Shown one piece after another: positions 21,983-32,516 of a DNA stretch of 64,000 nucleotides. Position numbers and translations under genes: made by a program. Under the pieces are notes generated by a model that saw only the letters and a program-made list of their open reading frames with translations, was not told where the DNA came from and did not search any database. The stretch spans positions 20,757,729 through 20,821,728 of the forward strand of contig CM036248.1 in the NCBI GenBank assembly GCA_020698575.1, read 5' to 3'. The stretch comes from Bostrychus sinensis (Eukaryota > Chordata > Actinopteri > Gobiiformes > Eleotridae). Each line of letters starts with the position of its first letter. Within the stretch, counting starts at the first letter, position 1.

Positions 21983-22034
21983 TATTTCAAAATAAAACAG
22001 CAATGAATGTTACTCCCACTTCAGGTGCTAACGA

Positions 22035-22125
22035 CTTGACTTGGAGCTGTCTGGAGTGACTCAGACTTAGACTTGGACCCGACACTGAGGTCTCATGCAT
22101 GACTTAAACTTGAACTGGTGACTAC
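22035..22125 (+). repeat. Degenerate GACTTGACTTGG-type minisatellite
   Basis: Imperfect units ACTTGACTTGG, GACTCAGACTTAGACTTGG and GACTTAAACTTG recur over about 90 bp. Another unit (GAACTTGGACTTCAG) lies at about 21,759. Confidence 0.5.
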
Positions 22126-22129
22126 TACA

Positions 22130-23240
22130 ACACTAATATAGAGTATATATTAAGGCTATATGTGCCTCAGGATGTACAAGTATAAAACCCAATATTCACG
22201 CTTCATTTTTGTGGAGTAAAAACCTCTCTTTGGTGGTACTGTGACACTTTGCTGGGTGGATGTGTGTAGTGTGCTCCTGCATCATGGATCAGAGCCTCTC
22301 TTTTTATAAGCCTCCTCCTACATTCAAGTGGCCTGCTCCCTCCTGCTCTATCCAAAGTCTCCCTCTGTGCTCCAAGGGCTTTTTCCTCCATGACACCCAC
22401 TAACAATGAGTGATGGCTAACAAAGCTTACTGGAAAATGTCACTTTCTGTACCTCTCATGTGTGTAAAGTGTGTGGAAGGAAATATAATGGTGAGGAGGA
22501 GCCATGGGGTCAGTGGGATCAAGTGGTACATAATAACTATTCTCATGACAAAAAAAGAATAGAGAATCAGAAATTATATTTGTGCAGTTTAATTGTTACA
22601 TGTGGATCATTTTAGAAAATGCCTTTTCAGACAAAGCATTTGTTACATCATTATAAAAGGTCTAGGTTAGAGCTGACCTTAAAAATTAGTTTAGCAGTTG
22701 CCTAATTATCTCAACCTTATTAAATATCTTGTGAATACATTGCCAATATCAGCTTTTCACTTAGGTTCCCTTTTTTCTATTCAAATTCTGCAGTTTCTTT
22801 GTAAGCAGATGTAGCCAGAACTAAAATACATACCGTACGCACCCTGTATACAGTGGTACTGACATTTTAAAATTTGTATTTATTACAATACAATATCTGA
22901 TTTAATGATTGTTAGAGGCAAAATTACTTAATATTAGTGACTAATATGTTTACCATTTGTTCACAGAAGGAAAAAGTGCATTCAAATCAACTGAACAATT
23001 AACTGTCTAATAGTCTGTTCATTCCAGGAGCAACAACAGTGGTCATTTCTAACTGTAGTTTATTATCGGGACACACTATTTTCTGTTGGTTAAATGTATT
23101 CCTGATGATGTTTGTCTTAATAAGTCAAGGCAAGCATCTGTTACAGTCTATTTTATAATTAGTGCAATTATGATAGTATGCTGCTCTGTGACATTCACTA
23201 AAGTGCACTTAAGTTAGAGCTAAAATGCCAGTAAATACTT
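22130..23240. other. Unique non-coding sequence
   Basis: The part at 22,200-22,430 is balanced (TTTTTATAAGCCTCCTCC resembles a TATA-like word but has no supported transcript). The rest is AT-rich. No exon is recognised. Confidence 0.35.
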
Positions 23241-23369
23241 AATCGACTATTTCAAAGATAGCGTCCAATTACAGCATAAGCAATTAAGAACATTTGTAAT
23301 TTAAAAAATGGGGAAACAACAACGTCATACAATGAAACAAAACTAAAGAATAATAAATAAAGTAGCCAT

Positions 23370-23600
23370 AATACCTGTGGTAAGCTAGCGGCACACTGAG
23401 GAGGTTGATGGGGCTTGTAAGTGGGCAGCTCTGCTCTCAGCTCCACAGCTCAGTAATACGCCGAGGCTCGGCCGTATTGGTTCTGTCTGTCGACTCTTAA
23501 ATCAGGTACCTCCCAGTGCTGGTAGTCTTACAGGGCCACCAGGGTGATCTGAAAAGCTGCGGCCTCCACAATGGTTATCTTGAACCACTGAAGCGGAGAG
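23370..23600. promoter_or_regulatory. GC- and CpG-richer island, possible regulatory element or non-coding exon
   Basis: This block contains AGCTAGCGGCACACTGAGG, TACGCCGAGGCTCGGCCG, CTGTCGACTC and AAGCGGAGAGAGAG. Its CpG count is unusual for the window. A short inverted motif (CTGCTCTCAGCTCCACAGC) occurs inside. It has no recognised coding content. Confidence 0.25.
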
Positions 23601-24265
23601 AGAGAAAAAAAAAGCTTTCTATTCTATCTGTTCTCACCTAGAACTCCTTGAAGGCAATTTAAGTTCCCTATATAAATATGATGATGGCATGTGTGTGCAG
23701 TTCAATGCATTTTTATTTGATGCTGACACTGATACATTGTCTTCAATATAAGTGTTTTCTGAAATGAATGTCACTAATGCAATATTGTGTCTTTGAGGTA
23801 TATTTTCAATTTCTGTAGTATGTGAAAAAATTTCATTGTTCTTCGAGGAAACTAAAAGGAGATTAGTGATTCATCTTTAATTATTGAAAAAGGTCATTAC
23901 CATATTTGTTATGAATGATGCACTTGCAGCTTTTTATACCTCCATGTCACCAAGCAAATTCACATATCAGGTAGCTCAGCGAAGCTCATTCGGAATTTAC
24001 TCTATAATTCATGTGAATGGGTTGGATGAGCAATACTTGCTTGGCCTCTGGCCTTACTTGCTGCAGCGCTGTGTGCTCAGTGCAAAAAGCTGCAGGAGCC
24101 AAGAATATTTGCCTGGTAGCCTGCCGCTGGCGCTCAAGTGCACAAACCTCATGCCAAATAGAAACAATATTCACACATTCTGCTTTCCTGGAAAAGTTAA
24201 CTAAGCTTAAAATAGTGCTTTAAATATATTTGCTCATATAAACCCTGTAAATGAGGAGTACATTT
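23601..24265. other. Unique non-coding sequence
   Basis: The plus-strand frame 23,884-24,204 (106 codons) and overlapping frames have no recognisable domain. The 23,990-24,180 part is balanced (TGCAGCGCTGTGTGCTCAG) and could be constrained. Confidence 0.35.
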
Positions 24266-24565
24266 ATCAGGCATAACATTATGACCACTGACAGGTGAAG
24301 AGAATAACACAGATTAACTTTTCATTATGGCACCTGTTAATGGAGTGGCATCTCCAAAACTGCAGCTCCTGGTGGATGTCCAGTATGTGGTCCAAGGAAA
24401 GAACTGAGGTTGATGCATGTGGGGAATGAAGGCTGACCCGGGAGGTCCCATCCCACTGACAGGTTCACGATGCAGCAGACATTAATGCTGGTTCTGATTG
24501 GACGATGTCAGTACACAGTTCATGGTAGTTGTGTATAGGGCTACAGAGGCAGCTGATGATTGGTG
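24266..24565 (+). mobile_element. Tc1-like transposon fragment (second family), internally deleted
   Basis: The 5' end CAGGCATAACATTATGACCAC and ACAGGTGAAGAGAATAACAC, then TTATGGCACCTGTTAATGG, are the classic end of this fish Tc1-like family. They jump to transposase pieces CATCTCCAAAACTGCAGCTC, GGTCCAAGGAAAGAAC, GATGCATGTGGGGAATGAAGG, TTAATGCTGGTTCTGATTGG and GTACACAGTTCATGG. The first half of the transposase and the whole 3' half with the second inverted end are missing. It is the same family as 7,689-7,961. The 148-codon minus frame nearby partly reads this fragment backwards. Confidence 0.85.
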
Positions 24566-25860
24566 TATGTTTAAACTAATCAAGCAGTAGCTGGCTATGT
24601 CTCCATGTTTGATTGTGAATGAAGTTATTCCTGAGTTGAGCTGGATATGAGATTGCTGGAACAAAATTCTCAAGTGAGACTCAAGCGATATTCCTAATCT
24701 GCTGAATGGGGCTCTCTCCTTCAGCACACGGTCTTTAAAAAATGTCTTAACACTTCTAATAGACAGAATTTGTACGACTTGTGGCAGCTTTAACTCAAAT
24801 CTCAATGGGATTGGATTTGCTTTCATGAGAGGCCTGGCTTTACTTTCTCCCACAGCTATAAAAGTCCACATTAATACTATAAAATACATATCAGTGGCTG
24901 GTTTTATGCACTCAGACCAGAATAACATTGGGGAATTCTGCTCCTATTTGCCTGCTCATTTGATAGTTCAGCAGCCAATGGGAGCACCCCCATTGTGCCA
25001 GCATTGTAAAATTATTAATAGTAAAGCCTATATAGGGGCAAAAAAGTTTGACACTTTGACAACAGATCCTTTAAAGGGACTCAAAAATCTGTCTTTAAAG
25101 TGTCTGAGACAAAGGTAGACCTCCAGCTCTGCATATCAGGTATCTAACTAGTTTCTGAAGAGACATGGTAAAAACAGTAAATATTTCATAACAAAACCTA
25201 TAAGTAATGAGCCAATCCTCACATAATAATTCTTGTCTGAGCAGTTTCTATGGTGATCTGAATGTAAAAAGTCTATGACAGTGGCACCAGCTAGAGTATG
25301 AACAATTATAGAGGGCCATTACAAAAACTCTTCCCGTTGTGTTTGCTCCGTGTGCGACATGCCGTTTTTAATGTCATCAATTATTATCATTAAAAAATGC
25401 ACACATAATATTGTAGGATGACCTGGTGCCACCAAAACTAAAATGATCTCAGATTTAATGAGCGCTCTCATTAGCTAAAGGTAAAATATGCAATATGCAA
25501 CTGCTACTGTTTTAACAAACATCTAAACTCAAAACAATAGAGAACTTCATAAGTGTTATCTGTTACATGGTTATATTTTGTTTTGTTTTTTTACAGACCA
25601 GTTCTAAACATCAACAACTTTTATGTGATGAAAAAAAAAAAAAAAAAAAGATTTTACTTGTGTATAAATTACCTTTACCATCGTTAGCTGCAAAACTAAT
25701 GTTTGATTTAAACATCTTTACTTAATGTCTGGGGATACATATGGATCATATTTATTATTTATTCAAAAATAAATTATATCTTAAATATTAAAAGTGACTG
25801 TGTTTTATTTGAGTTGGATAGGTAGAAAAAAATACAACTGATCCAAAGGCTGTTAAGTGA
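24566..25860. other. Unique AT-rich sequence
   Basis: An A-run lies at about 25,631-25,649. The words around 25,060-25,110 (CTTTAAAGGGACTC) are weakly repetitive. No gene is recognised. Confidence 0.4.
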
Positions 25861-25869
25861 AGACCATGA

Positions 25870-26067
25870 GTGAAGCGCAGCCCACCTGCGCAGACAAGAC
25901 ATGAGACAGACATGAGTGAGGCTGAGACAGAATCCAGAGAATACAAACCAGATGCTTACGCTATAGACAAGATGGCCGACGTTGAATTGGTGTTAGTGAG
26001 CGTGACGGAGGGGGGCCACATCACCTCAACTTATGATGAAAATTGCCTGAGCACGGTGAAACGGTGA
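25870..26067 (+). CDS. Small open frame with protein-like composition, unknown
   Basis: This 65-codon frame includes MSEAETESREYKPDAYAID and MADVELVLVSVTEGG. It uses mixed charged and hydrophobic residues and ends in a stop. The underlying DNA has several CpGs and is less AT-rich than its flanks. I recognise no domain, there is no supported promoter or splice context, and it could well be chance. It is kept only because its composition differs from the low-complexity frames elsewhere. Confidence 0.12.
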   Translation: MKRSPPAQTRHETDMSEAETESREYKPDAYAIDKMADVELVLVSVTEGGHITSTYDENCLSTVKR

Positions 26068-26174
26068 CAAATTAAATGGACCATCAAAAGAAGGGCTTGC
26101 ATCAGACAAAACAAGCACTTCCTTATGTAATTAAAATCAGTGTGTCAGTTTATTCAAAACCATTTACTCTGATG

Positions 26175-26340
26175 GCAGAGGTGGAAGAAAAAAAATACAC
26201 AAATTAATGTACTTGAAATAATATTATTCAAATAAAAGTACTCAACAAGTTATTTGAGTAATAGTTAAGTACAGTAGCATGTGCTGACTTTTTTAAGCAG
26301 GCAAGCAGACACTGACTTCATTAAGTTATATATGACAGCA
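26175..26340 (+). repeat. AAGTACTT-type dispersed repeat E fragment
   Basis: GGCAGAGGTGGAAGAAAAAA, AATGTACTTGAAATA, AAAAGTACTC and ATTTGAGTAATAGTTAAGTAC are the typical words of a fish interspersed repeat whose other copies lie near 28,868, 36,828 and 48,520. Only one end is preserved. Confidence 0.6.
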
Positions 26341-26368
26341 TTTTAATTTAATTTAAATTAAATTAAAA
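26341..26368. repeat. 28-bp perfect AT palindrome
   Basis: TTTTAATTTAATTT is followed directly by its exact reverse complement. There are no unpaired bases, and it contains overlapping TTAAATTAA-type cores. It adjoins the end of the repeat E fragment. Confidence 0.9.
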
Positions 26369-27220
26369 GTCACTTAGGTAACTACAATCTCATCAGTGTT
26401 TGTGTAGTAGGCTGTTTCAAACTGTCTCACACTCTTCCTATATAATTGCTATTATTAACGCTGTTTGTATAAAAAAAACAATGTCATTACAACAATTTTT
26501 TTTCCACAAAGCTGGCCTTTTCTGTCGCCTTATCAGAAAATGTGCCCTCAGTTTTTGTTTTAACTTTAATTCATAAGCACTAAAACAAGGATGGATAGAT
26601 GAGTGGCATTGCAGCCTTACAGATGAGGGAGGCCTGTTTATCAGCGCACACACTGAGATCCACACTAGACTAGTGCACTGTTAATGCTGCTTCACTATAA
26701 TACAACCTCAAAAGACACATCACACCACAAACCTTCATTTAAAAACACCGCCTCACTGACACTCACCTCTCTACTCAAGCTGCAAATCCAGTCCATGTTA
26801 CTTTTTTGAAGAAATGTCCTGTATTTCCTACAGCTGAGTTTGTCCAGAATAACCAGTGCCTGGTTCATTCACAGTTCTGTAATATTCACATTCATTGCCG
26901 CTGGCTCCTCTCTGCTCCTCCAGCTCCACTTCTTACGAACATGCCTGACACTTAACGATGTACATGAGGCTATCAATTTATATGACACGCAGTTTTATGC
27001 ACCAGTATGTACTCATGAGAAACATGAACAGGGTTTAAGCTACAAACTATGACTTATCTGTACAAACGCTCTTAGACACTTTGGCTGTGGATAAACTAAA
27101 GTTTTGTTGTCTAACGTGGCGCATGCACACTGTAATGGACGGGGCTGTAAGCTGCACAGTGCAATGCTTATACTGCGTGTATTTTCTGCTGCTATCAGCC
27201 AACAATCTCTGTCACTGAAG
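26369..27220. other. Unique non-coding sequence
   Basis: No coding exon is recognised. The part at 26,740-27,010 is balanced and free of repeats. The open frame at 27,040-27,354 runs into element F. Confidence 0.35.
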
Positions 27221-27221
27221 C

Positions 27222-27935
27222 CAGGTTCACACTGAATGCGTTGCATGTGCAGTACGTCTCTGGTGTGGTTTTCTGACGAACTCCAATTCACACTGAGTGA
27301 GTTGCATGTGCGGCACATCTCTGACCAGAGCCGGCTGGGAGACCACGAGTTCACGGGAGAGGAGCAAGTTATGCTGGAGGTTATGAGTTCACGCGATAAT
27401 AACTATGTATACAGAGAACTGCATGTAAAAAGTATGGTAAAAAGCCACGTCTGACCACAATTCATTTAGAGATTATTTGGCGATTTAACCACGGTTTAAG
27501 CCCAAAAGTCACAGAAATATTACTTCAACCCTGTGTAAGGATGCTATGTACATAAATACTTTAATTTTACTCACGTTTAATGCTGTCCGATGTTGTCTGT
27601 GACCCCGTGTCCTCAGTTAAGACGGAATGTTTACAGCGATGTGAGTGAGAGGCTGCACAAGCAATTTTATTTTGAAATTTACCGGATCCACTTCACTGGA
27701 CCTGGGTCTGACTTCCTGTCTGGCTCGATCTGCTCTGTTCAACTTTATACCTGATGGATCCGGGGTCTGGCAAAAATAGACTTGATCTGTATTTCTGACG
27801 GAGCACCGGGCACAGAGACGTACTGCAACACAGCCAGTGTGAACTCACGCATTGACTTGCATTGCGTCTATTTCTTGCGGGAGTCGTACGGGACATGCAA
27901 CGGACATGCAACGGATTCGGTGTGAATTGGGCTTG
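27222..27935. mobile_element. Non-autonomous DNA element F with doubled inverted ends
   Basis: The left end (CAGGTTCACACTGAATGCG, then TTGCATGT) is the inverse of the right end (ACATGCAACGGATTCGGTGTGAATTGGGCTTG). A second version of the end lies just inside on both sides: AATTCACACTGAGTGAGTTG at 27,284 on the left, and the inverse of GAGTTCACACTGGCTGTG with AGTACGTCTCTG at about 27,806-27,852 on the right. The element is CpG-rich for this window, encodes no transposase and has no clear target duplication. A partial copy lies at 21,845-21,982. I cannot name the superfamily. Confidence 0.75.
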
Positions 27936-28109
27936 AGCCTGAGATTGACCACGTGCGTGACCCTCCAAAACAAGCTGCTCCGACGTCTGCTTCAGGCAGA
28001 AACAGTGCACCATGACTCCGCCTCCATGGAGGTGAAAATGACAGAAATGAATGAAGGAGAGGAAGCCTAGCTTGCCTTGACAGTACCTGGAGCAGGTAAT
28101 AGACTGATT

Positions 28110-28352
28110 CATTATGGAAGTCAACGGCACGGCCTTTCTGAGGGCTCAGAATACTTGGTTTCACAAACCCCCTCCCACTCCAGGAAGCGCTGACCAACAA
28201 GCTTTCTACACCCATTCTTTTCTCATTCATTTTTTACAGCTATATTCTGTTTTGTAGTAAAGTAGCATAGAAAAAGTTTAAGGAAGAAAATTTTTTCCCC
28301 ACAGTTTCTGTTCAAAAGAGCACAATGTAGCTGTACTCTGCTGCCCTCCTTG
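28110..28352 (-). repeat. Dispersed repeat C, minus-strand copy
   Basis: On the minus strand it reads AGGGCAGCAGAGTACAGCT, ACTTTACTACAAAACAGAAT, CTGACC/GTCAG, GGGAGTTTGTG-type and CCAAGTATTCTGAG-CC, TCAGAAAGGCCGTGCC. These are the same blocks, in the same order, as at 1201 and 42,615. The A- and T-run part is shorter here. Confidence 0.72.
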
Positions 28353-28866
28353 TTGTTGTTTTGTTTGTTTGTTTATTTGTTTTTTGTTTTGGTTTGGTTT
28401 TTTGGTACTATGGCCACGATTGTTTTAAAAAGATAAACAAGAGCATATGGCCCCTTTAAGCAAATGTCTTTTACTCTATACTTTCCACCACTGATATATA
28501 CACGTCCATTCATCTACATTCAGATTACACCTGCACTTTTTCTTAATTGAAACACAGTACATCTTTCATTTAACAGATGTTTAGCTTGTCATTGTAAGAT
28601 TCTTCCCTGTATTTTTGACATAGATGGTTTGTGGAAGCAGATGGATGAGGAGGTGGACTGCTGGGTTAGAGGAACACACTTCTCCATTGGCTGCTATGTG
28701 TAAAGAAATAAACAAGCAGTGTTAGAAAGTGACAGCATCAAATCATTAATCCTCTTCTAGATTGTGTTGTGTGATGTGAGTGATGAGTAAACCAGGGCAG
28801 TACAGCTGACAGCCTAGAAAGTATCTCTCAAATAAAAATACAGAATACATGATACCAGATATTACA
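28353..28866. other. Unique sequence with a T/G-rich patch
   Basis: A simple TTGTTTGTTT/TTTGTTTTGG patch lies at 28,348-28,405. Nothing else is recognised. Confidence 0.4.
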
Positions 28867-28867
28867 G

Positions 28868-29520
28868 AGATGGACACTAACAAAGTAAATTTACTTGAAT
28901 ACTGTACTTAAGTATAGTTTTTGAGAATCTGTACTTTACTTGGGAAGTATTTTAGAGGTAATTTACTACTTTTACTCCACTACATCTAAAAGATAAATAT
29001 AATACTTTTTACTCCACCACATTTTCTAAAAAAGCAAAAGTAACTTCTGCAGATAAATTGTCTTAAAACCAAAGGACAACTGATTTACAGCCTAAAGATA
29101 ATTGAAATAATTTACTATATAATATTACTCATATTTGTTCTCAGGAAGTAAAAAAAGATCTCTGGACACAATCTGGAAGTGATTTATCTTTAGCTTTGAA
29201 CATTATTTGCATGATTCTTTAATAAACCAATTTAAAAGTAATTGTTTAGTATGATCATAATACCCAGCCTTATTTAGAATGCATATGGCTTGTTTTTGCT
29301 GTAGAAAAATCTTATCTTATATGGTTTAAAAGTTGATTCCCACATTTCCTCACTAAAATGATGTAAAATGTATTTTATTCATATTTTTGGAGCTGCAAAT
29401 TTGTGACTTGAATGTATTAAAAATTTTACCCAAAATTATCGACTGCACTCATTTAAAATACATGGTTAAGTATTTCTGAAAGCACACAGTCCAGTACTTT
29501 AACTCAAGAAAAAAACTAAC
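28868..29520 (+). repeat. AAGTACTT-type dispersed repeat E, long copy
   Basis: The left part has TTTACTTGAATACTGTACTTAAGTA, GTACTTTACTTGGGAAGTATT, TTTACTACTTTTACTCCACTACAT and TAATACTTTTTACTCCACCAC. The right part near 29,460-29,510 has AGTATTTCTGAAAGCACAC and CCAGTACTTTAACTCAAG. This pattern is a very common fish repeat, probably a non-autonomous DNA element; its superfamily is not certain to me. Interior AT-rich sequence (29,050-29,450) is unique in this window. Confidence 0.65.
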
Positions 29521-29533
29521 TAACTGTCTAAGC

Positions 29534-29821
29534 CAGTGGTTCCCAAAGTGGGGTCCGCGGAGTTCCTGCAGGGGGGCCCCCAGAGCCTGTCTATATAAGT
29601 ACATAAAAAGAAATTCAGAAGTACAGTTATATACTTGTTTAAAAATACATTAAAACACTTTTTAGCCAACAGTCAGTGTCTTTTGCAATGCTTTTGTAGA
29701 AATATATGGAGAAAAACATGACATAGTCTTTTGAATGGAGTGATGTTGTATAGTTGGGGGTCCACGTGGGATTTTTGGAAATTTAAGGGGGCTGTGACTC
29801 TCTTGACTCTAGGAACGGCTG
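29534..29821. mobile_element. hAT-like non-autonomous element, 288 bp
   Basis: The start CAGTGGTTCCCAAAGTGGGG and the end CTCTAGGAACGGCTG are imperfect inverted repeats (about 11 of 15). It is flanked by GTCTAAGC (29,526-29,533) and GCCTAAGC (29,822-29,829), an 8-bp target duplication with one mismatch, as expected for hAT. The interior has GGGGTCCGCGG and GGGGTCCACGTGGGA blocks. No transposase is present. Confidence 0.85.
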
Positions 29822-29829
29822 GCCTAAGC

Positions 29830-30424
29830 AATATAACTCATACTACCAACATTGTGTATAATATAAAATCACAATTAAAATGCTCAATATATTTCTCTGT
29901 GTGTACTGAATCCCTTTGACAATATTTTAATCTTTTAAAGTAGGCCTGTAAAAATGTAAGGCCATCTTCTGCTGCATATATTCTAAAGGTTTAAAGCTCC
30001 CCATAAATAGCACAAAAAAGCACAGAGCAAAAAATGCATGGAAAGTATAGATATAAGTCTAGATCACAGTGTATCCATATAAATAGCTGTAATAAGTAGC
30101 TGGACAGTGCATTACCCAGGAGGCCTCCCTTGTCCTGTAAGATATATGATGAAAGCTTTTGAGTGGGTTTCAAATGAAGATGTCAGGGTCTGTTGTCCAC
30201 TGACAGCAGCTTTTAGCTTAATCACACGCCATAAGCGCCATAAAAACGGATCGCAATAATTTCTTCAGGTAATAAAGTACTGATGTTTGTCAGGACTCAA
30301 TGTGTAAACAGCACAATAATTCATATCTTCTGCAAAGTGCTGGTGACAGCCAACTGTATAAATTATCACTGGGTGTCATTCATATGGTCTGGGGTATTTT
30401 GGGGTTCTTAACTTACCTACAAAA
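29830..30424. other. Unique non-coding sequence
   Basis: No gene or repeat is recognised. Confidence 0.4.
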
Positions 30425-30590
30425 TACAGGTGCATCTCAAAAAAATTAAAAATTGTGATAAGGTGAATGTATTTCAGTGGTTAAATTTAAAGTATAATGC
30501 ATAGATTATATTTAGTACACATAGAGTAAAATATTCTGATTGTGATGCTTATGGCTTACATCTAATAAAAAACACAAATTAAAAATGTTT
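30425..30590 (+). mobile_element. Tc1/mariner-type terminal fragment
   Basis: CAGGTGCATCTCAAAAAAATT, ATTGTGATAAGGTGAATGTATTTCAGTGGTT and GATTGTGATGCTTATGGCTTAC resemble the end of a widespread fish DNA transposon (AGGTGCATCTCAATAAATTAGAAT...TTCAGTAATTCAA...GATTATGGCTTACA). Only one terminus is present; there is no transposase. Confidence 0.6.
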
Positions 30591-30594
30591 ACTT

Positions 30595-30785
30595 TTGTTT
30601 TTTCACTTCCTGGTTCTCCACAGCAAATCACCTGCCTCCTAGTTTGCAGTGATTCACAAATTGATTTAGCATAGTTTTTTTTTTTTTTTTTTTTTACACC
30701 AGATGCCCTTCCTGACACAGCCCTCTCCATTAATCCAAGCTTGGGACCGGCACAAAGGGCACACTGACTTGTGACTTTTTGTGAC
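30595..30785 (+). repeat. Dispersed fish repeat B, best copy
   Basis: The order of blocks is CTCCACAGCAAATCACCTG, TTTGCAGTGATTCACAAATTGATTTAGCATAG, a T-run (30,677-30,695), ACACCAGATGCCCTTCCTGAC, CCTCTCCATTAATCCAAGCTTGGGACCGGCAC and ACTGACTTGTGAC. It matches the remembered fish consensus almost throughout. Confidence 0.78.
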
Positions 30786-30789
30786 TGAA

Positions 30790-31459
30790 TTATCTCATAA
30801 AATGAAAATACTGCATAAACATTACAATTAAAATAAATGCTTGAACTATTTTACTCTGTACTGAATCTATATAAGATAAGCTTTTCACTTTTCATCCACA
30901 TTTTCATCCACAAACGTTCATCACAAAATTCTATGTAACTTTTGCTAAACTGTATATTTTTCTTAAGAATAAAATATATTTCTACAGTTGCGTTCTTAAA
31001 TGATTCCAATCAAGTGTTGCTGACTCCACATTATTACTAATTGTTAACATTAAAACATAATTAAAAAATGACAATCAAGCAAAGATGCAAACTAGCTGTG
31101 CTCGGCTAATTTAAAAGTTAACAATAACATAGTCCCCGGTGTATCCCAGACTGCCTGGACTCTTTTAGGGCACAGTGGCTAATGAGCACAGGATGTACTG
31201 AATTAAATGCATAGAAGACTAATTACATTGATTAACATTGAGAATTATATTAAAGTGTGAATAATGTGGAGCATGAGTATGCAGCTGGGGTGTTCCACCT
31301 TTTTTTGAAGAGGGACAGAATTAAAAATGTAAGTCCAGCCTGGTGTTAAACTCTTGAAAAAGTACACATCATATAATTATCATATTGTAGTAATAAGTGA
31401 TATGAATCTGAAGTAATTACAGTTCTCCAGTTAAGGCATATTTTGTTCATACTTGCACA
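30790..31459. other. Unique AT-rich non-coding sequence
   Basis: No gene is recognised. The part at 31,110-31,280 (GTCCCCGGTGTATCCCAGAC; TTACATTGATTAACATTGAG) is moderately balanced. Confidence 0.4.
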
Positions 31460-31881
31460 CAGGGCTTGACATTTAATTTTTTGCTCATTGTGACAAGTGT
31501 CTTTCAGAAGTTGACAGCCAATTAGTGTTTTTACTAGCCACAATTGTATTAGTTAAGTTTTTGTTTATATTTTATAATATACAATAAGCTTAAAGAAATG
31601 TTAAAGCCAGTTTTATGTATGAACAGGGATTAATCAGATAAGAAGCAGTTTTATCTTGGCAGGAAAAAAAATCTTTTACATTTTTAACACATTATTTTGT
31701 TTAAATTAATATTTTTCTATCTTTATTCATGATGAATTACTATATAATAAATGGCATATACTCAAAGCAACATAAATTCAGGGCTAACCTCTAAAGTTAA
31801 GTTATGTGTATGCATTAAATGTGTTATTAGCCAAAATGAAAATCTACCTGCGTTTGGGGCTAGGGTTCATGTCAAGCCCTG
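31460..31881. mobile_element. hAT-like element with CAGGGCTTGACAT ends, 422 bp
   Basis: The left end CAGGGCTTGACATTTAA and right end TTCATGTCAAGCCCTG are exact inverses over 13 bp. Flanks CTTGCACA and AATGTACA agree at 5 of 8 positions, which would be a worn 8-bp target duplication. The interior is AT-rich with no transposase. The superfamily is inferred from the CAGGG ends and 8-bp flank. Confidence 0.8.
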
Positions 31882-31889
31882 AATGTACA

Positions 31890-32508
31890 TTTGCCTTACA
31901 TTGATACTAGCGGACTATAAACCGTACATTTTATAATGGAAGGGCTGGAAGGGCTATACAAAATCTTACCCCGTGCCATGACTTGTCCCCGAACCACACT
32001 TTGGACACGTCTACTACACAGTGAATAGTACTGCAGTGTAAATTCACCATTAAGGCCTCCACTTTTGGTGCCATTATCTGAAAGAAATGTCTTGGCTGCA
32101 TTAGCATATGAGGTCCACTGCCCGGCTCTTGCACCATCTCTACTCCATCAATACATATTCATCACCATCAAAGAGTCATTCATTTGCCAGATTGGAAAAT
32201 GGGCAGTGAAGAGAGCTTGACATTCACTTGGTGCTGAATTGTTCTCACTTGACACATAACTTGCTGATTTATGAGAAATATTATTGCCTGGAGAAACAGC
32301 GAGTAAAAAGATGAATGGCTCCAATGCCGAAGCTCTTGTAACATCTCAAGAAACACAACTCTTTATTAATATTTTGTTTGTGCCTTATCCCATCCATTCC
32401 TATTTATGTTACATGGGTAGGATTGGAGCTGTCATGTTGAGTACTTACTTACATTTGTCTCATGGTTCTCCAGTGATCGTGCATTGGGGCAGGGGTACAT
32501 GCTTGCTC
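31890..32508. promoter_or_regulatory. Unique sequence; candidate regulatory block at 31,960-32,300
   Basis: The 31,960-32,300 part is non-repetitive with compact words (CTGCATTAGCATATGAGG, AAGAGTCATTCATTTGCC, ATTCACTTGGTGCTGAATTG). No sustained frame is recognised. Regulatory function is inferred only from sequence character. Confidence 0.25.
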
Positions 32509-32516
32509 CTGTATGC

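Noticed and set aside
22200..22430. Promoter because of a TTTTTATAAG word
   Set aside because: A single TATA-like word in AT-rich DNA is expected by chance, and no exon follows.
24482..24928. 148-codon minus-strand open frame, the longest in the window
   Set aside because: Its C-terminal part reads the 24,266-24,565 Tc1-like fragment backwards, and the rest has no domain; AT-rich DNA of this length yields such frames by chance.
27693..28230. 145- and 120-codon minus-strand frames
   Set aside because: Both lie across element F and repeat C in two different frames, so they are repeat sequence and not a gene.
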